A stretch of 64,000 nt of DNA. Source: Neopestalotiopsis rosae. Taxonomy: Eukaryota > Ascomycota > Sordariomycetes > Amphisphaeriales > Sporocadaceae. Made by a program: the position numbers and the translations under genes. The notes beneath the pieces are model-generated. The model was not told the DNA's origin, searched no databases, and saw nothing but the letters and a program-made list of their open reading frames with translations. Shown here piece after piece: positions 33,428 through 44,829 of this stretch; within the stretch, counting starts at the first letter, position 1, and each line of letters starts with the position of its first letter. The stretch lies in the NCBI GenBank assembly GCA_023078685.1, contig JALGAS010000004.1, positions 1,054,001 through 1,118,000 on the forward strand. Direction: 5' to 3'.

Positions 33428-35075
33428 CGTCGCGTGTATTCATCTATACGACACGATCAAAAGACCAGATGATTCTTCCATTCAAGAAGAACAGTTGAGG
33501 ACATCACATCGAAGCGGACGACCAGGCAGCGCAAGATTGGCTAAGCGCCAAAGAGGGGTCTTGCATGCTGGTTTTACCGGGGTATGCAGCTGAAATTCTG
33601 CCTTGCCGTCACTTTACACACAACAGTTGTGGGCACATCCATGCTTATCACACGGACGGTTGGATGATTGGGCAAGGGCAGAACTGCAGGAAAGAATGAC
33701 TCGCGGACAGAGACGTGCTTCTTATCATAAATACCAAAGAGTGCCGCCATTGTCTGACTTAGTAGTTGGCCCAGTAGCTCTCAGCGCTCCTCACTGCTAC
33801 AAGATTCAGCCCTACCTGGTCCAGGTCATAGAAACACCCCGCATTGCGTCCACAGCATGGGTCAAACTCAGCTAGTCTCTGAGTAAAAGCTTCCATGCCT
33901 GATGAGACGGCCAGGTCTCTGCATTTACTCTTCAGTGTGAAATGAGCGTACAAATCGCAGGCTGAACCATTCAGTAAATACACTGCCTAGGTACTTAGGT
34001 AGGTAGTCACGTCTCGAAAACTCTTCCAGTGAACTACTTCATAGCCGACGGCGAAAGCAAGCGTGCCTGATCCGCTGGGTTTTGACGTGCAACAGCTATG
34101 TACATATGTAGGCATGTATGGCCTTGGGGTTCGGAAGCTGCTTCTTGTGCAATCTAAGTGAGGCAATCGCGAGCAGCAGCGCGGGCTAGGCGGCGGCCCA
34201 GTATCCTCGACTATCCTACAACTGCCAGCAAGACAATCAACCTGGGGTATGATTAAGAAGCGCAAGGCTGCGATACGATCAAGGGGTGGACCGAAACTCT
34301 TAACGTGGAATCACGCGTGCATAGCCCGTCCGTCGAGCCTCAAGGCTGTGTCGCAGGATTGATTGACTCGAGACTGGCTCGTGACATTGCCTGCAACTCT
34401 TACTGGTGTCTTTCAGGAGGACAGAAAATCATTAATGCTACCCAAAATTCACAGTATTGTCTTCGCTCATGTATGTACAGCCTTGTACGACGAAATAAAA
34501 GCACTGACACGACACGGTTGACCAAAATATCAACAATTTGGGGGCAGTAACGGCAAGCCTGTACGTAACAACCTAGTGAAGCCACCAATACGTGATGATG
34601 TGGAGGTATTGACCACTCAGCTCGATGACCAACCCAACCTAGCAGACTCTGGAACAAATTCGTGAATGCAACCCCAAACACAATGTGCTTTATCTGGAAA
34701 CTTGTCCGGCGCCAAGTTCCCTGAGATCCTTCTTAAATATACCGGCCAATCACAAGATCACGGAATATTTCAGAAGGATAGGAGGTGCCACAGAGAAGGG
34801 GTCACGATTCCAACTCCAGCCTCATCCTGCAGCCGCTCCAGAGAATGCATCGATTTTTCAATTTTTCCTTACATGCATCGGATCTTATTCTACATTAGGG
34901 ATTGCATTGAACAAGGCTGTGGTCTTCTCCAATTGACTACGGACTCAGCTCAACAAGTCTTGTCTATCCCCTATCATCAATATTAATAGGTTACAATGGC
35001 AGGCGGCCGACGGAGTGATGGTAGACCTATTCTGTATCTCTACCATCATCACGTCTTTGAGCAATCATTGTGACA
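33428..35075. other. Intergenic region between divergent genes
   Basis: About 1.6 kb upstream of the NACHT-ankyrin-CorA gene and of the membrane-protein gene. It contains short low-complexity patches such as a TAGG/TAGGTAGG tract near 33990-34005. No coding frame with conserved sequence was found. Confidence 0.4.
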
Positions 35076-36296
35076 ATGTCCAATAGCACTTACAATATAT
35101 TACCAATACATGTTGGTGGCCAAAATATAGAGGTTCCAGACTGGTTTTCCGAGTTCACGCTGTGCTTGACGCCACTTATTGCCCATATCGTTTCCGGGGC
35201 ACCAAGGCCGTCCCATCTGACCTCCAACCGTCCCAAGTGGCACGACCGTTTGTGCCTCCTCAACCCCATCTCCATTGTCTGGCGATACGCAGCAATTACC
35301 GAACGATGGATTCAGACTAAAGAATGGCGACCTGAAGACATTGCCGTCGCAAATGCTGTGTTCTGGACCCCGCAGGGCTGGGATGGATCAAAGGAAATGC
35401 GATGGCGTGCGATGCCCTATATGTCATATGCACCGCAGCAAAATCGGGGCGAATATATTTCTGTGGAGATGCTGAAGACCATTATCCTGTTCTTCCAAGG
35501 CGTGCAGGCCGTTGTTGCAATCGTGGGCTGTTATACATCCACTGGCGACCTGACCAGCTTCGATACCGTCAGCGGCCTCTTCCTCCCACTCGGTATAGCA
35601 GGGCTGTTGCGAATCTTTGCCGCGCCGTGGTTGACAGATGACTTTAATTTCGGCCCCGAGATCCCTGAGCGCCCACTTCCGAGTCCGGATGAACGTCAAG
35701 ATAGGCAGCTTCTACTTGGCGATAAAGGCTATGAGCGCGAGAATTACGACATATTTCAGTCAGCAGCTAAGTTTCACATACGACGCTGGCGCTGTGCCAT
35801 CCTCAGACTCCTGTTTATGATACCTGTACCTGGTAGCTGGGGCCTGAGCTTCATTTACTTGACGCCGTGGATCGGTAGCTATGGAGTCAAGGGCATCTAT
35901 ACAGCGACAGCCTTCGTCTTTGGCCTCTACTACATGTTTTTGACCACGCCAATGCTCCTTATCATCGGCTGTTACTTTTACAGAGGTCCTCTCGAAACGA
36001 CGATCATCCCTTGCATCTCCCGGTCTTGGTACAAGGTTTACTCGGTTGCCTTGGCTCTCTTCACTATTGTTCTCATTGTCATTACCGCGGTAGAGACTCG
36101 CAAGACCGTTTGTGGAAAGTACACCAGCCATGCAATTGGGTCCCAGCATCCTTGTGCCACGGGGAACACCAGGTTAATAGAATTTGGATCAACTCCAGAC
36201 CAAGGCTTTGGAATGCTCGAAACAGTGTCGGGTCAGACTGTAGTGACGAACTTCACGGGGTCTTGTATAGGTATACTGACTCCGATAAGTCATTGA
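35076..36296 (+). CDS. Multi-pass membrane protein of unknown function, 406 aa
   Basis: The frame opens at a GTG two codons earlier, but the first ATG is at 35076 (MSNSTYNILPIHVGGQ). The protein has an N-terminal soluble part with the block PLIAHIVSGAPRPSHLTS, which I associate with a fungal membrane-protein family of unknown role. Several hydrophobic segments follow: TIILFFQGVQAVVAIVG, SGLFLPLGIAGLLRIFAA, AILRLLFMIPVPG, a long YTATAFVFGLYYMFL segment, MLLIIGCYFY and SVALALFTIVLIVITAV. About six membrane helices are likely. The C-terminus is extracellular-like with cysteines and an N-glycosylation site (NFTG). It is read divergently from the NACHT-CorA gene and lies between two NLR-like genes. 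I cannot assign a function. The last exon may be longer through an unrecognised intron. Confidence 0.7.
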   Translation: MSNSTYNILPIHVGGQNIEVPDWFSEFTLCLTPLIAHIVSGAPRPSHLTSNRPKWHDRLCLLNPISIVWRYAAITERWIQTKEWRPEDIAVANAVFWTPQGWDGSKEMRWRAMPYMSYAPQQNRGEYISVEMLKTIILFFQGVQAVVAIVGCYTSTGDLTSFDTVSGLFLPLGIAGLLRIFAAPWLTDDFNFGPEIPERPLPSPDERQDRQLLLGDKGYERENYDIFQSAAKFHIRRWRCAILRLLFMIPVPGSWGLSFIYLTPWIGSYGVKGIYTATAFVFGLYYMFLTTPMLLIIGCYFYRGPLETTIIPCISRSWYKVYSVALALFTIVLIVITAVETRKTVCGKYTSHAIGSQHPCATGNTRLIEFGSTPDQGFGMLETVSGQTVVTNFTGSCIGILTPISH

Positions 36297-36796
36297 GTAT
36301 ATGTTCTTGTCCCAATGAGCTTTGAGAACTGGTTGAAGTATAGTCGGGGTCATTTGGTGTTGTTTCTATTGTTATCTTCGACGGAAAACTGAATTGACGC
36401 TTACCTTCAGAACAATTGCACGGATGATTCACCATTAATCATTCCATGGTGGGGTTCTGACTCTACAAATCCTCTAGTAGTATGCATCGCGAGATATTAT
36501 AATCGATGGAACTTTCTGCTTATTGATCACCAAGTTACACTACGATGCGATAAACTGCGACAGCCCTGGTGTAGGTACTTAAATCCTTACATATCTACCT
36601 ACATAGGCATATACGCCTGTGCCCCGCGCTCGACATCCCTTGTCAGTAGTCCTCGAAGGGTGGGCAATAGGCACTATAAGCACTGTAATGTCCGCATCGT
36701 CAAACCAATAATCGAAGTTGAGTTATATTTGACAATTTTCTATGATAATGACAAAACTTTTCCCATGTCTATCCGCTTCCTGTTTTACATTCTTAG
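36297..36796. other. Intergenic, convergent 3' ends
   Basis: The 3' flanks of the membrane-protein gene and the second NACHT gene. Nothing else is supported. Confidence 0.4.
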
Positions 36797-39700
36797 TTAC
36801 AAGTTGACCTCTTCACTGTAAACTCGCACTCTGGCGAATTGCACCTTATTGATCCATCCCTGGCCCTTTGCATTCGCCACAATCTGCACCGAGCTACCAT
36901 GTTTCATTGCTTTTATGCACTGCGCTCGCACGGGAAAGGAAGCTTCTAGGTCGCTCAGATTCCACACATTGGTATGCAATCTGAGCTGTCTCGACGCATG
37001 TACGTTGTGTTGCAACGCGAACTCGAACTCTTTGTCTTGATTGCGGATGCGGGCCACAAAGGAGCTGCCGTGAGCGCTGCTGAGATAGGTTCCTTTGCCC
37101 GTGCCGGCGCTCCAGCCTTGGTCGCTGGAAACAGTCTCAAAGACCAGACTGCGGACCGGCAGTTGGCAGGTTTCGTCAATTGTCACATCCAAGACGACGT
37201 GGCCCCACGACTGGTAGCTGCGCCCGCCTTCTTTGAAGGATGTCTGCTTAATCAGTGCCGGACCCGCTGGCTGTATCTCGGGAAGATTCTGGGGAACCGA
37301 AGACGGTTTTGGCTGAAACGCAGGCCATCGTAGTCGTGTGACGGCCCCATGACTTTTCAGTATATCAACCAGCTCTCGATTCCCAAGCTCGTAAGCGTAG
37401 TCGAGGGCACGTTTCCCATTGTGGCAGAGGAGATTCACGTCCTGTCCTCGAAGGAGTGCCTGTTCAAGTTGCTGTGTGAAGCCGCCCTTGACAAGGAACT
37501 CTAGACCTTCGGCTGTGGCTTTCTTGCTGCGACTGATGGCGTCAGCCACCATCTCTGCTATCTCGATACGATCAACCCAATAAAGACCCCAAAGAACAGA
37601 CTCCTCATTGTCTTCCTTTCTCGCGGAACAGTCTGCACCAGCATCGAGGAGGGCTTTGGTACAAGCTATGCTGCCGCAGAAGGCAGCGTCGTAGAGTGGA
37701 GGTCGGCGGTCCCGATTGACGGGCTCACTATCGTCGACATCTGCTCCATTTCCAATCAAGCAGCGCGTCATTTCCAACCGTCCCTGTGAGACTGCGAGTC
37801 CCAGAGGACTAATCGAGACGGGGTTTTCATTGGGGTGTTCTTTCTCATGCTCGGAGAGTCGGTGGACCAGAGTGAGGAAGTTGAAGTTGACTGCCCAATG
37901 CAGAGGACTTAGGTTTCCTGGGCTCACAGCAGCAGTGCGATGTAGAACCCAAGTCTCGCCCCTCTGGGCGACTAAATCTGCCGCCTTCATCTTGATATTT
38001 CTATTCCAGTCTTGCGATGGACCGGTCAGAAACTCAAAGGTCTGATCCCAGATTGCAGCGCTCTGACGGACATCCGCCAAGTAGTCCCCCCAGTATTGCA
38101 AGGCGTACTGAAGCAGTGGCAGCTGTCTGTCGAGGCTGTCCCTTTTAGAGCCAGTGCCCGCGGAACGCTTCATGCATTCAAAGGACAGGTACTTCATAAG
38201 TATTGACGCCATATACTCGCTCGGACATCGATTGGGCCACCATTCTCTGATGGTCTCTGGATGCTTCAAGTGGTCTGCCAGTGTCTTGTGCCCCACAGTG
38301 ACTTGCGCAGTGGCGGAATCAACAACAAGGAGTTCGGAACACAGCGACTCGATGGCTTTCAGCGACATCAATCCGTCCCGGTTCAGATCCGTGTAGCTCT
38401 CGTCCTCGTATATGGCAAGAACATGCTCCAACTCTTCTGGTCTCAGGGGTCGTTTAGCAAAAGTCACCCAGTAGAGAGCCTGGATAGCCTTGCAAGGGAG
38501 CCCATCTTGAGGCTCCGGGCACTCTTTGGATAACCTTCGAAGACCAGTAGCATAAGTACCACCTAGAGTTTTGGGCAGACTCTTCAAAGTTCGGTCGAGT
38601 TGAAGGAGATCTTTTGTCTTCAGAATCTCATTCATGTAAAAGGACGCCAAGAGGAACGATTCTTCGCCAATGCACTTTGGAATAAGAACATCAACAACAC
38701 GTTGGATTGAGTCTTGCTGGTTCCCAATCTTCCAATAGTGGACTCTTGTTTGTTCTTCTACATATTTCCTGAGGTCCAGTTCGCTGACTCTTAGTTTGTA
38801 GTTGAAGAACGTGCAGTGGTGGGCGTAGTGATTGAATATCGTATGAATGCTGATGTATGGACGGGATGCAAAGAGAAGATGGCAGTTATTGGTTCTCTCT
38901 TGTACTTCCATCAGTAGGCGTACTATCTCCTGTTGCAGTGGAGTACTGGAGGGTACCTCATCCAGTCCGTCGAGGACCAGAACGGTAGGACGGGAGTGCT
39001 CAATGTGGTAGCAGAGAATGTCCATTTTCAGTCTAGTGGCATCTTCCCGTGACAGCATCAAACGCCCAGCATTCCTGTGAGCCATGATCAGTTGCTTTAG
39101 TGACTCTTGAGTGAACTTGAGTTGCGACAGGCCCTTTTCTGGGACCAATTGGGACCATAGGCTCATGACGACATCCATTGGATCCTGTAAGCTTCGAAGC
39201 TCCTCATCAGCACAGTACACGACCGCAAACTCATAGCGCGACCGGTTCTTAGCATCACGAAACCACTGTTCGATGGCCTTGCTGTTTGTTTGTCAGATTT
39301 ATCGTAGTTTCTTGCATGGAATATCTCGACTTACATTTGCCCGGTCTTGCCTGAGCCCTCTATGTCTCTGTCAGTAAACGCATTAATAAATCTTGATAAT
39401 ATGTCAGAATACTCACGATTTCCATTACACCAAAGTACACCATTCTTGGCAGACAACCAAGTCTTGAACTCTTGCGAGTGCAACAATCCCTGCCCCGTGC
39501 CATTTGCAAGTTGTTGAACATAATTTGTATCGTTGAGCCTTTTTGCAAGATTGGGTTCGAGCCAATCCCTTATCCGTTCCCTTTCATCTTGTCCAAGCTT
39601 TGCGATATCCTGTAAGGACTTTATGTCTCGAGTTGTCTGCTTCAAATCGGCAATTTTAGCCTGGACTTCGGCCTTTTTCGTCGGCCGCTGGAGACGTTTG

Positions 39701-39981
39701 AGGTATTCCTTCCAGCGCTTAGCACTCCTGCTGAGTTGCGTTTGGAGACCCTCGAGCTTGGGCTCGACTAAATCAAGAGTCCACTTGAGCTGCTCGTGCT
39801 CCGAGGTACTCGCGATGACCAGCAGCTGGCTGTCTCTGAGGCCTATGAACATGGAACGAATAGAACCAATTTGTTCCAAACACGCCTTTCTTTCTTTTGG
39901 TCCAAGATGGACACCTTGACACCAATCCACCAAGTCGGGAAGCCTCAGGATCTGAGCCGCAACATCACCAACTGATGCCAT
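36797..39981 (-). CDS. NACHT-ankyrin NLR-like protein with C-terminal beta domain, 1,024 aa
   Basis: Exons 39417-39981, 39335-39359 (a 25-nt micro-exon) and 36797-39281 join to 1,025 codons. Residues 1-185 form an alpha-helical N-terminal domain of unknown type. Walker A GNQGSGKT (187-194) is split across the first intron, and Walker B VLVLDGLDE is at 297-305, defining a NACHT-type STAND NTPase. A helical winged-helix region follows (PLRPEELEHVLAI, then LLVVDSATAQVTVGHKTL), the standard fungal NLR arrangement after NACHT. A short ankyrin array (about residues 655-845) begins at SPLHWAVNFNFLTLVHRL. The last 130 residues are beta-rich (SLVFETVSSDQGWS, then GSSVQIVANAKGQGWINKV) and may be a carbohydrate-binding-like sandwich; this is a guess from pattern. 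The probable role is intracellular sensing linked to incompatibility or defence. It is distinct in sequence from the neighbouring NACHT gene, so it is not a recent duplicate. Confidence 0.85.
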
Positions 39982-41327
39982 GGTGTTTGTGGGTTAGTGG
40001 TCGAATTGACAGTCTAGAATCTCGTCGATGTCGAGTTCTGACGCACTCAGGTCCGCTGAGAACTTTTGGGTTTGAAATGTGTGTCCTGCTTGAGGACGAC
40101 ATGACTGAGTACGTGCCGCATCGTGGCAAAGCAGAAATTGCAAGGTCCAGAGCGACCGTCTGTGGGGAGCGTTTACCATATCCCACGATATTCCATCAGG
40201 TTGTGATGCACGATGAAGGAGGCATCAAAACATCCACTTTTGGACACCTTTGGAGTGGAAAGCTGCCCCGATTGAGGTAGTCATGCAGCTGCCACGTCAA
40301 ATGTCGCACAGAATTATAACGGCTTGGCCCACAGCGACAGTGGGCCTTTTACGCAATATATTGACGATGATAGCAGTCTCTCCACATGCCACGAAATATA
40401 TCAGATACTTATCATTGCATGAAGATTCATCATCTGTACAAAACAGGTGTCATGATCTTATCGCGAAAGAATGTGACGCGCAGGCTGGAAGCGAAGGATC
40501 AGGGGCCGAATTCCGACTTGGTGGTGATTATAGCTTATGTTGTCGACGACTTGTGAACCCGCTAGCATCTAGATACGGCAGTGGCTAGCGAGGTGGAACG
40601 CCCCGACTCCCAGCTGCCCCGCCTAAGAGGACACTCCCGGATGGTGCCATTGAAAGAACATTCCAAGAAGAAGTTTATCTAAGTGTCGCGACCTTATCGA
40701 CGTGCCAACAATGGCAGACGGAAATCAAAACATGAGTCCAGTATCTTTACAGGGCATGTATGATCCCATGTATATGGCAGTACGAAGCATGAACTCCGGA
40801 GTGCTATCGATGAGACCCTGCTGGAACAATATCGAGTTGCCTAATGTGCTAGGGCGCATCTGTACATATTACTCACTTTTGAAAATCTCACTTCAACTTA
40901 CACAAGTGTCTAGCTATCGCCAAGCAATTTTCACATAACAAATTCTATTACTTGGAGATCACGATGCAATGAACATTGCCATGCTGATCCTTTGATTTTC
41001 CGGCCAAGAATCAAGTTTCCAATCAGCAAGCTTGTGCATCGCCCCCGGATAATTGAAATGCACAGCCCGCTGCAGACCTCCAATAAGGTGAGCTTCACTG
41101 CACAATCTGCCTGGCCGCAGTATTTCAGCCTCACCTTAATGAAAAGGCAAAAAGGCAGGGTTGCTTGGCCAGGAAGACATTTCGCACTGCAACATGAGCT
41201 GCTGGTTTTTGTTTTTTTTTTTGTTCTCTCGCAACACTCCAGCTCGTCTGATTTTCTGCTAATGATATATGTCCTCTCCATGCTCATTCGACATCGGCAA
41301 GCTGAGTCGTAGCGTTTCCTCGACAAT
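39982..41327. other. Intergenic region between divergent NLR and HET genes
   Basis: The shared upstream region of the second NACHT gene and the HET gene. No coding frame with conserved sequence was found. Confidence 0.4.
41212..41222 (+). promoter_or_regulatory. Poly-T tract upstream of the HET gene
   Basis: A run of eleven T residues lies about 105 nt before the HET ATG. Poly-dT or pyrimidine tracts are common nucleosome-excluding promoter elements in fungi. The assignment is positional only. Confidence 0.3.
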
Positions 41328-43430
41328 ATGAGTGCCAATCTCGCCTCCATACCCCAGCCAGGGTCGGTGATGACTGACGAGTTCACCTACGAGTCTCTGG
41401 ATCATGCTTCAAAGGAAATTCGGCTTGTGGAAATCATTCGACGAACAGACCAAGTTTTTGAAGTGCGGTTGAGCAAATATGAAATATCTGGTACGCCAGA
41501 GTACAATGCAATATCGTATACATGGGGCAATGGCGAAACCACACGCATGACTGATATTATCGTCAATGGTCAAAAGATGCAAGTTACAGAGAATTGCCGA
41601 TACGCCTTGGAGCAAGCCCATTCCCATTACCATCTTGCGCTACCAATCCGGATTTATTTCTGGATCGACTCCATCTGTATCGACCAAAACAGTGACATGG
41701 AGAAACAGCACCAAGTCGCCATGATGGGCCGAATCTATTCCCAAGCAGTCAGGGTCCTGGCGTGTGTTGGTCGTCACCAAGATCAAAGCGAGGATCTCGC
41801 GAGACTGCTAACAACAGCGAGAAGCCCCTCTTACAGCCATGAGGAGCAGTCAGAGTCATTAGCAAAGGCGACGCAAGACTGGTTCGATGCAACTGATAGC
41901 GTCACGAGAGCCCTAGTTGAGGCACGCCTTGTCGACGAAGACCTCATGCACAGAGATGTGACTATATCCCGGTGCTTCAATACCCTTTTCGATTTCTCAC
42001 AGCGGTACTACTGGAGCAGGCTGTGGATCATCCAGGAAGTGGCAGTTGCAAAACATTTGGAGATCCTTTGCGGCTCAGACAAATTTTCCAGATCTGACAT
42101 GTATCTATTGCATTGGATCGCTGGATGTCGCTTACCTTGGTATGCTGTTCATAACTTCCCAGCACTGCACGACTTTTACAATACGCAGTCTTTCTCATAC
42201 TTTAAATTTGCACTCAACCGAAACTTAGTGGATCGCATCCCCGCTCTTGAGATTCTCTCATCCCAAAGTCCATTCGGATGGTCAAGACCGGAGGATAGGG
42301 TCTATGGGATGCTCTCTCTAATGAAGTGGCCCGAAGTCAACCCGCCCATTCATGTTGAACCCATTTATACGCAGTCAGTCAATGTTGACCTAGCTGAACT
42401 ATTTCTCAGCTTGCCGGGGTGCAGTTTGGAAAATATTCAAGGCATTCTCAAGACGCTTGAAATCTGCCACGATCTGAACAGAGTGGAGGAACTGGTCGCG
42501 GCTAGGTCTACCCCTCCAACCAGACACTCAGACCGCTCCCCGTACCCAGTTTGCCTTTACGATCTTCAAACCTGCGCCTGCGAAGTTATATCCAAAAATG
42601 AAGCGAACCAACTCACCGCAAATTTTAGTCGTCAAGAGGGTCATGTAAATCGTTCTCCTGGGATGCTCAAAATGATCCGAGACGCACCAAAGTTGTTATA
42701 CGCGCGGTCTGAGATTGCTGCCTTGCTTTGTGAGGCAGCTAGCGAAGGCGATTTTGTAATTCAGACCCCGTTTGGACAATGTCTTCTTGTATTACGATAC
42801 ACGGGCGAATCCAACCAGTACCACATCGTTGGACAAGGACTATTGATTGAGAACTTCTTCTTCCCCAGGTTTTGGGATGGCGACCTTCAGATCAACTTGA
42901 GCCCCAGAGCGAGGCATGCGAGGCAGCGCTTCGAAGACTACCTTCGATATCGGGCATGGCGGCTGCTACGCGATGACCCACAACCATTCGAAAATGGATT
43001 GGATTTGATTGGCTTCTTTCTCTATCTCGAGTCCGGTAGAAATGAACGTCCACGATCATACAGCCCGGATGGCCTGTCGGGGCGTGAACTGAGCAAGCCC
43101 GGATTGGACGTTGTGTTTGGAAACTGCATTCGAGAGTTCACTCGAAACTTGAAAGATCTCGAAAATGCAACGGATGAATTGCAATCTCGGGCATCCGACG
43201 TGCTGATGTGCTTCACTCTAGAACTTCAGCCACTCGAAATGCTACTTCTCGGGTGCCAAGACTTAGAGAAAGATGGATCCCGCAATGAAGGCAAGGCGAT
43301 GCAAAGACTCAATACGACCGTATGCGGCAGGGCTCTTAGCAGAGAAAAATCACATGACCTAGATTTGGCTGATTTTCAATTTTTGGGAGTCGACATGCCA
43401 TTGCGCCGCCTACTGGAGACATTCAATTAG
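41328..43430 (+). CDS. Heterokaryon incompatibility (HET) domain protein, 700 aa
   Basis: A single-exon gene starting at ATG 41328. The N-terminal 300 residues contain the three conserved blocks of the HET domain: YNAISYTWG (block 1), YFWIDSICIDQNSDMEKQHQ with MGRIYSQAVRVLACVG (block 2), and YWSRLWIIQEVAVAKHLEILCG (block 3). In this family the HET domain triggers programmed cell death when incompatible hyphae fuse. The remainder has the usual fungal HET-protein body, including SRPEDRVYGMLSL near residue 320, and no recognised C-terminal sensor such as WD40 or NACHT. It would act in the cytosol. Its position directly beside two NLR-like genes suggests a shared allorecognition or defence locus. 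Confidence 0.92.
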   Translation: MSANLASIPQPGSVMTDEFTYESLDHASKEIRLVEIIRRTDQVFEVRLSKYEISGTPEYNAISYTWGNGETTRMTDIIVNGQKMQVTENCRYALEQAHSHYHLALPIRIYFWIDSICIDQNSDMEKQHQVAMMGRIYSQAVRVLACVGRHQDQSEDLARLLTTARSPSYSHEEQSESLAKATQDWFDATDSVTRALVEARLVDEDLMHRDVTISRCFNTLFDFSQRYYWSRLWIIQEVAVAKHLEILCGSDKFSRSDMYLLHWIAGCRLPWYAVHNFPALHDFYNTQSFSYFKFALNRNLVDRIPALEILSSQSPFGWSRPEDRVYGMLSLMKWPEVNPPIHVEPIYTQSVNVDLAELFLSLPGCSLENIQGILKTLEICHDLNRVEELVAARSTPPTRHSDRSPYPVCLYDLQTCACEVISKNEANQLTANFSRQEGHVNRSPGMLKMIRDAPKLLYARSEIAALLCEAASEGDFVIQTPFGQCLLVLRYTGESNQYHIVGQGLLIENFFFPRFWDGDLQINLSPRARHARQRFEDYLRYRAWRLLRDDPQPFENGLDLIGFFLYLESGRNERPRSYSPDGLSGRELSKPGLDVVFGNCIREFTRNLKDLENATDELQSRASDVLMCFTLELQPLEMLLLGCQDLEKDGSRNEGKAMQRLNTTVCGRALSREKSHDLDLADFQFLGVDMPLRRLLETFN

Positions 43431-43646
43431 TTTTGCGATTTATAGTTCTAATTTGGAAGGTAATTATCGTATCTCATTAGCCTTCTTGACAGCATCAGGG
43501 GTCAAAATGCTCCTTAACCCTGTGTAAATATACCTACGATTTCTCCTTTTCGCAGATACTACTTCCTTGCGCAATACATAACTTGAGTTTCGATGGACTG
43601 AAAGAGATGCATGGAAAGAGCCTCCGAAATGGTCATCTTACGGGTG

Positions 43647-44829
43647 TCATATGAAACTTTTCGTCTGGTCACCACACCATTTCACAAACTTCGCTGCAAT
43701 CGCCGCTCCACTGTCACCTGCTTCCAAGGCAGCACTGATTCCCGCGGGGAGGCTTCCGATTCTCCCCCAGGGATATATGTAAGCTCCGCTCTTACTAGGG
43801 GTGAGCTCAGGGGATATTGCCGCAAAGAGTTCTGTATAGGCGCCATGAATCGGCGGGTATACGAAAAACGTCTCCTTTTGTGACGTTACCCATCAGCGTA
43901 TGGTCGCAAAACATGACTCGAGGTCGCAGCAATGGATATGACACGACTTACCGTCACCCAACGGTCCAGGCCAACCCAGTGGCGCTGGAGCTCCGTCTGC
44001 AGGTTCCCGGGGTTGAAAGAAGCATGGACAATGCCCGTTTGTGGGGTCTTTTTGGCCAGCTCGTGCGCCAAAAACACGCTGCCAACCTTGGTCTGGCCAT
44101 AATTCTGCCTGAAGCCCAAGTCTTTGACACTGCCATCCTCGTTGAGTTCAATTCCATGAGGTTGTGGACAGGAGATGTGCACTGCGATTGAGCCCGCCCA
44201 TGCAACGCGTACGGTTGCTGTGGGGGAGGTGGCGGCGGTCTTGCTCAGGAGAGGCTCGAGTAGCTGGTAGAGCAAGTAGTGTCCCAGGCAGTTTGTACCC
44301 ATCTGCAGGTCGTTCCCCTGCGCATCAAGGCTGCCATCGGGAGGATACATGACCTGTCAATGCGTCAGTATGGCGAGATAGACTCCCTGGAGGATGCAAG
44401 AATCAGGTGAGACGAACACCAGCATTATTGACGAGGACATCAAGACGCTGTTCTTGAGCCAGGAATGACTCCACCGCCGGTTTGATGGTGGAGAAGTCGG
44501 ACAAGTCGAGATTCAGAAAGTGGACGCTGCCGTTGCTTCCGGGCGACAAGTCCTTGATACTCGAGATGGCCTTTTGGGCCTTGGACTCTGAACGACCCGC
44601 GATCCATACCGTGGCATTATGAGCATAGAGAATCTTGCACAGCTCAAAGCCCACGCCAGCATAGCCTCCAGTCACGAGAAAGACCTGAATTCAGCACGCG
44701 CTGTCAGTTATTGGAGTTGGAGACGCTGTGCCACGCGACCGCACTTACCCGTCCTTTCTGATCGGGGCAGTTCTTCTCCGTGATTGGTGCTGCTGGAATG
44801 AAAAAGAACTGGCTTAAAATGTTCCCCAT
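43647..44829 (-). CDS. Short-chain dehydrogenase/reductase, 325 aa
   Basis: Four exons (44749-44829, 44418-44684, 43952-44353, 43647-43874) give 325 residues. The start MGNILSQFFFIP(A)APITEKN(C)PDQ is the standard beginning of a fungal SDR group related to retinol dehydrogenases and WW-domain oxidoreductases. The nucleotide-binding motif TGGYAGVG is near residue 32, NNAG near 114, and the active-site tyrosine and lysine are in YGQTK. The substrate loop HASFNPGNLQTELQRH is also family-typical. It is NAD(P)-dependent, probably cytosolic, and of unknown substrate. The gene ends about 215 bp from the end of the convergent HET gene. Phase and length of all introns are consistent. Confidence 0.88.
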
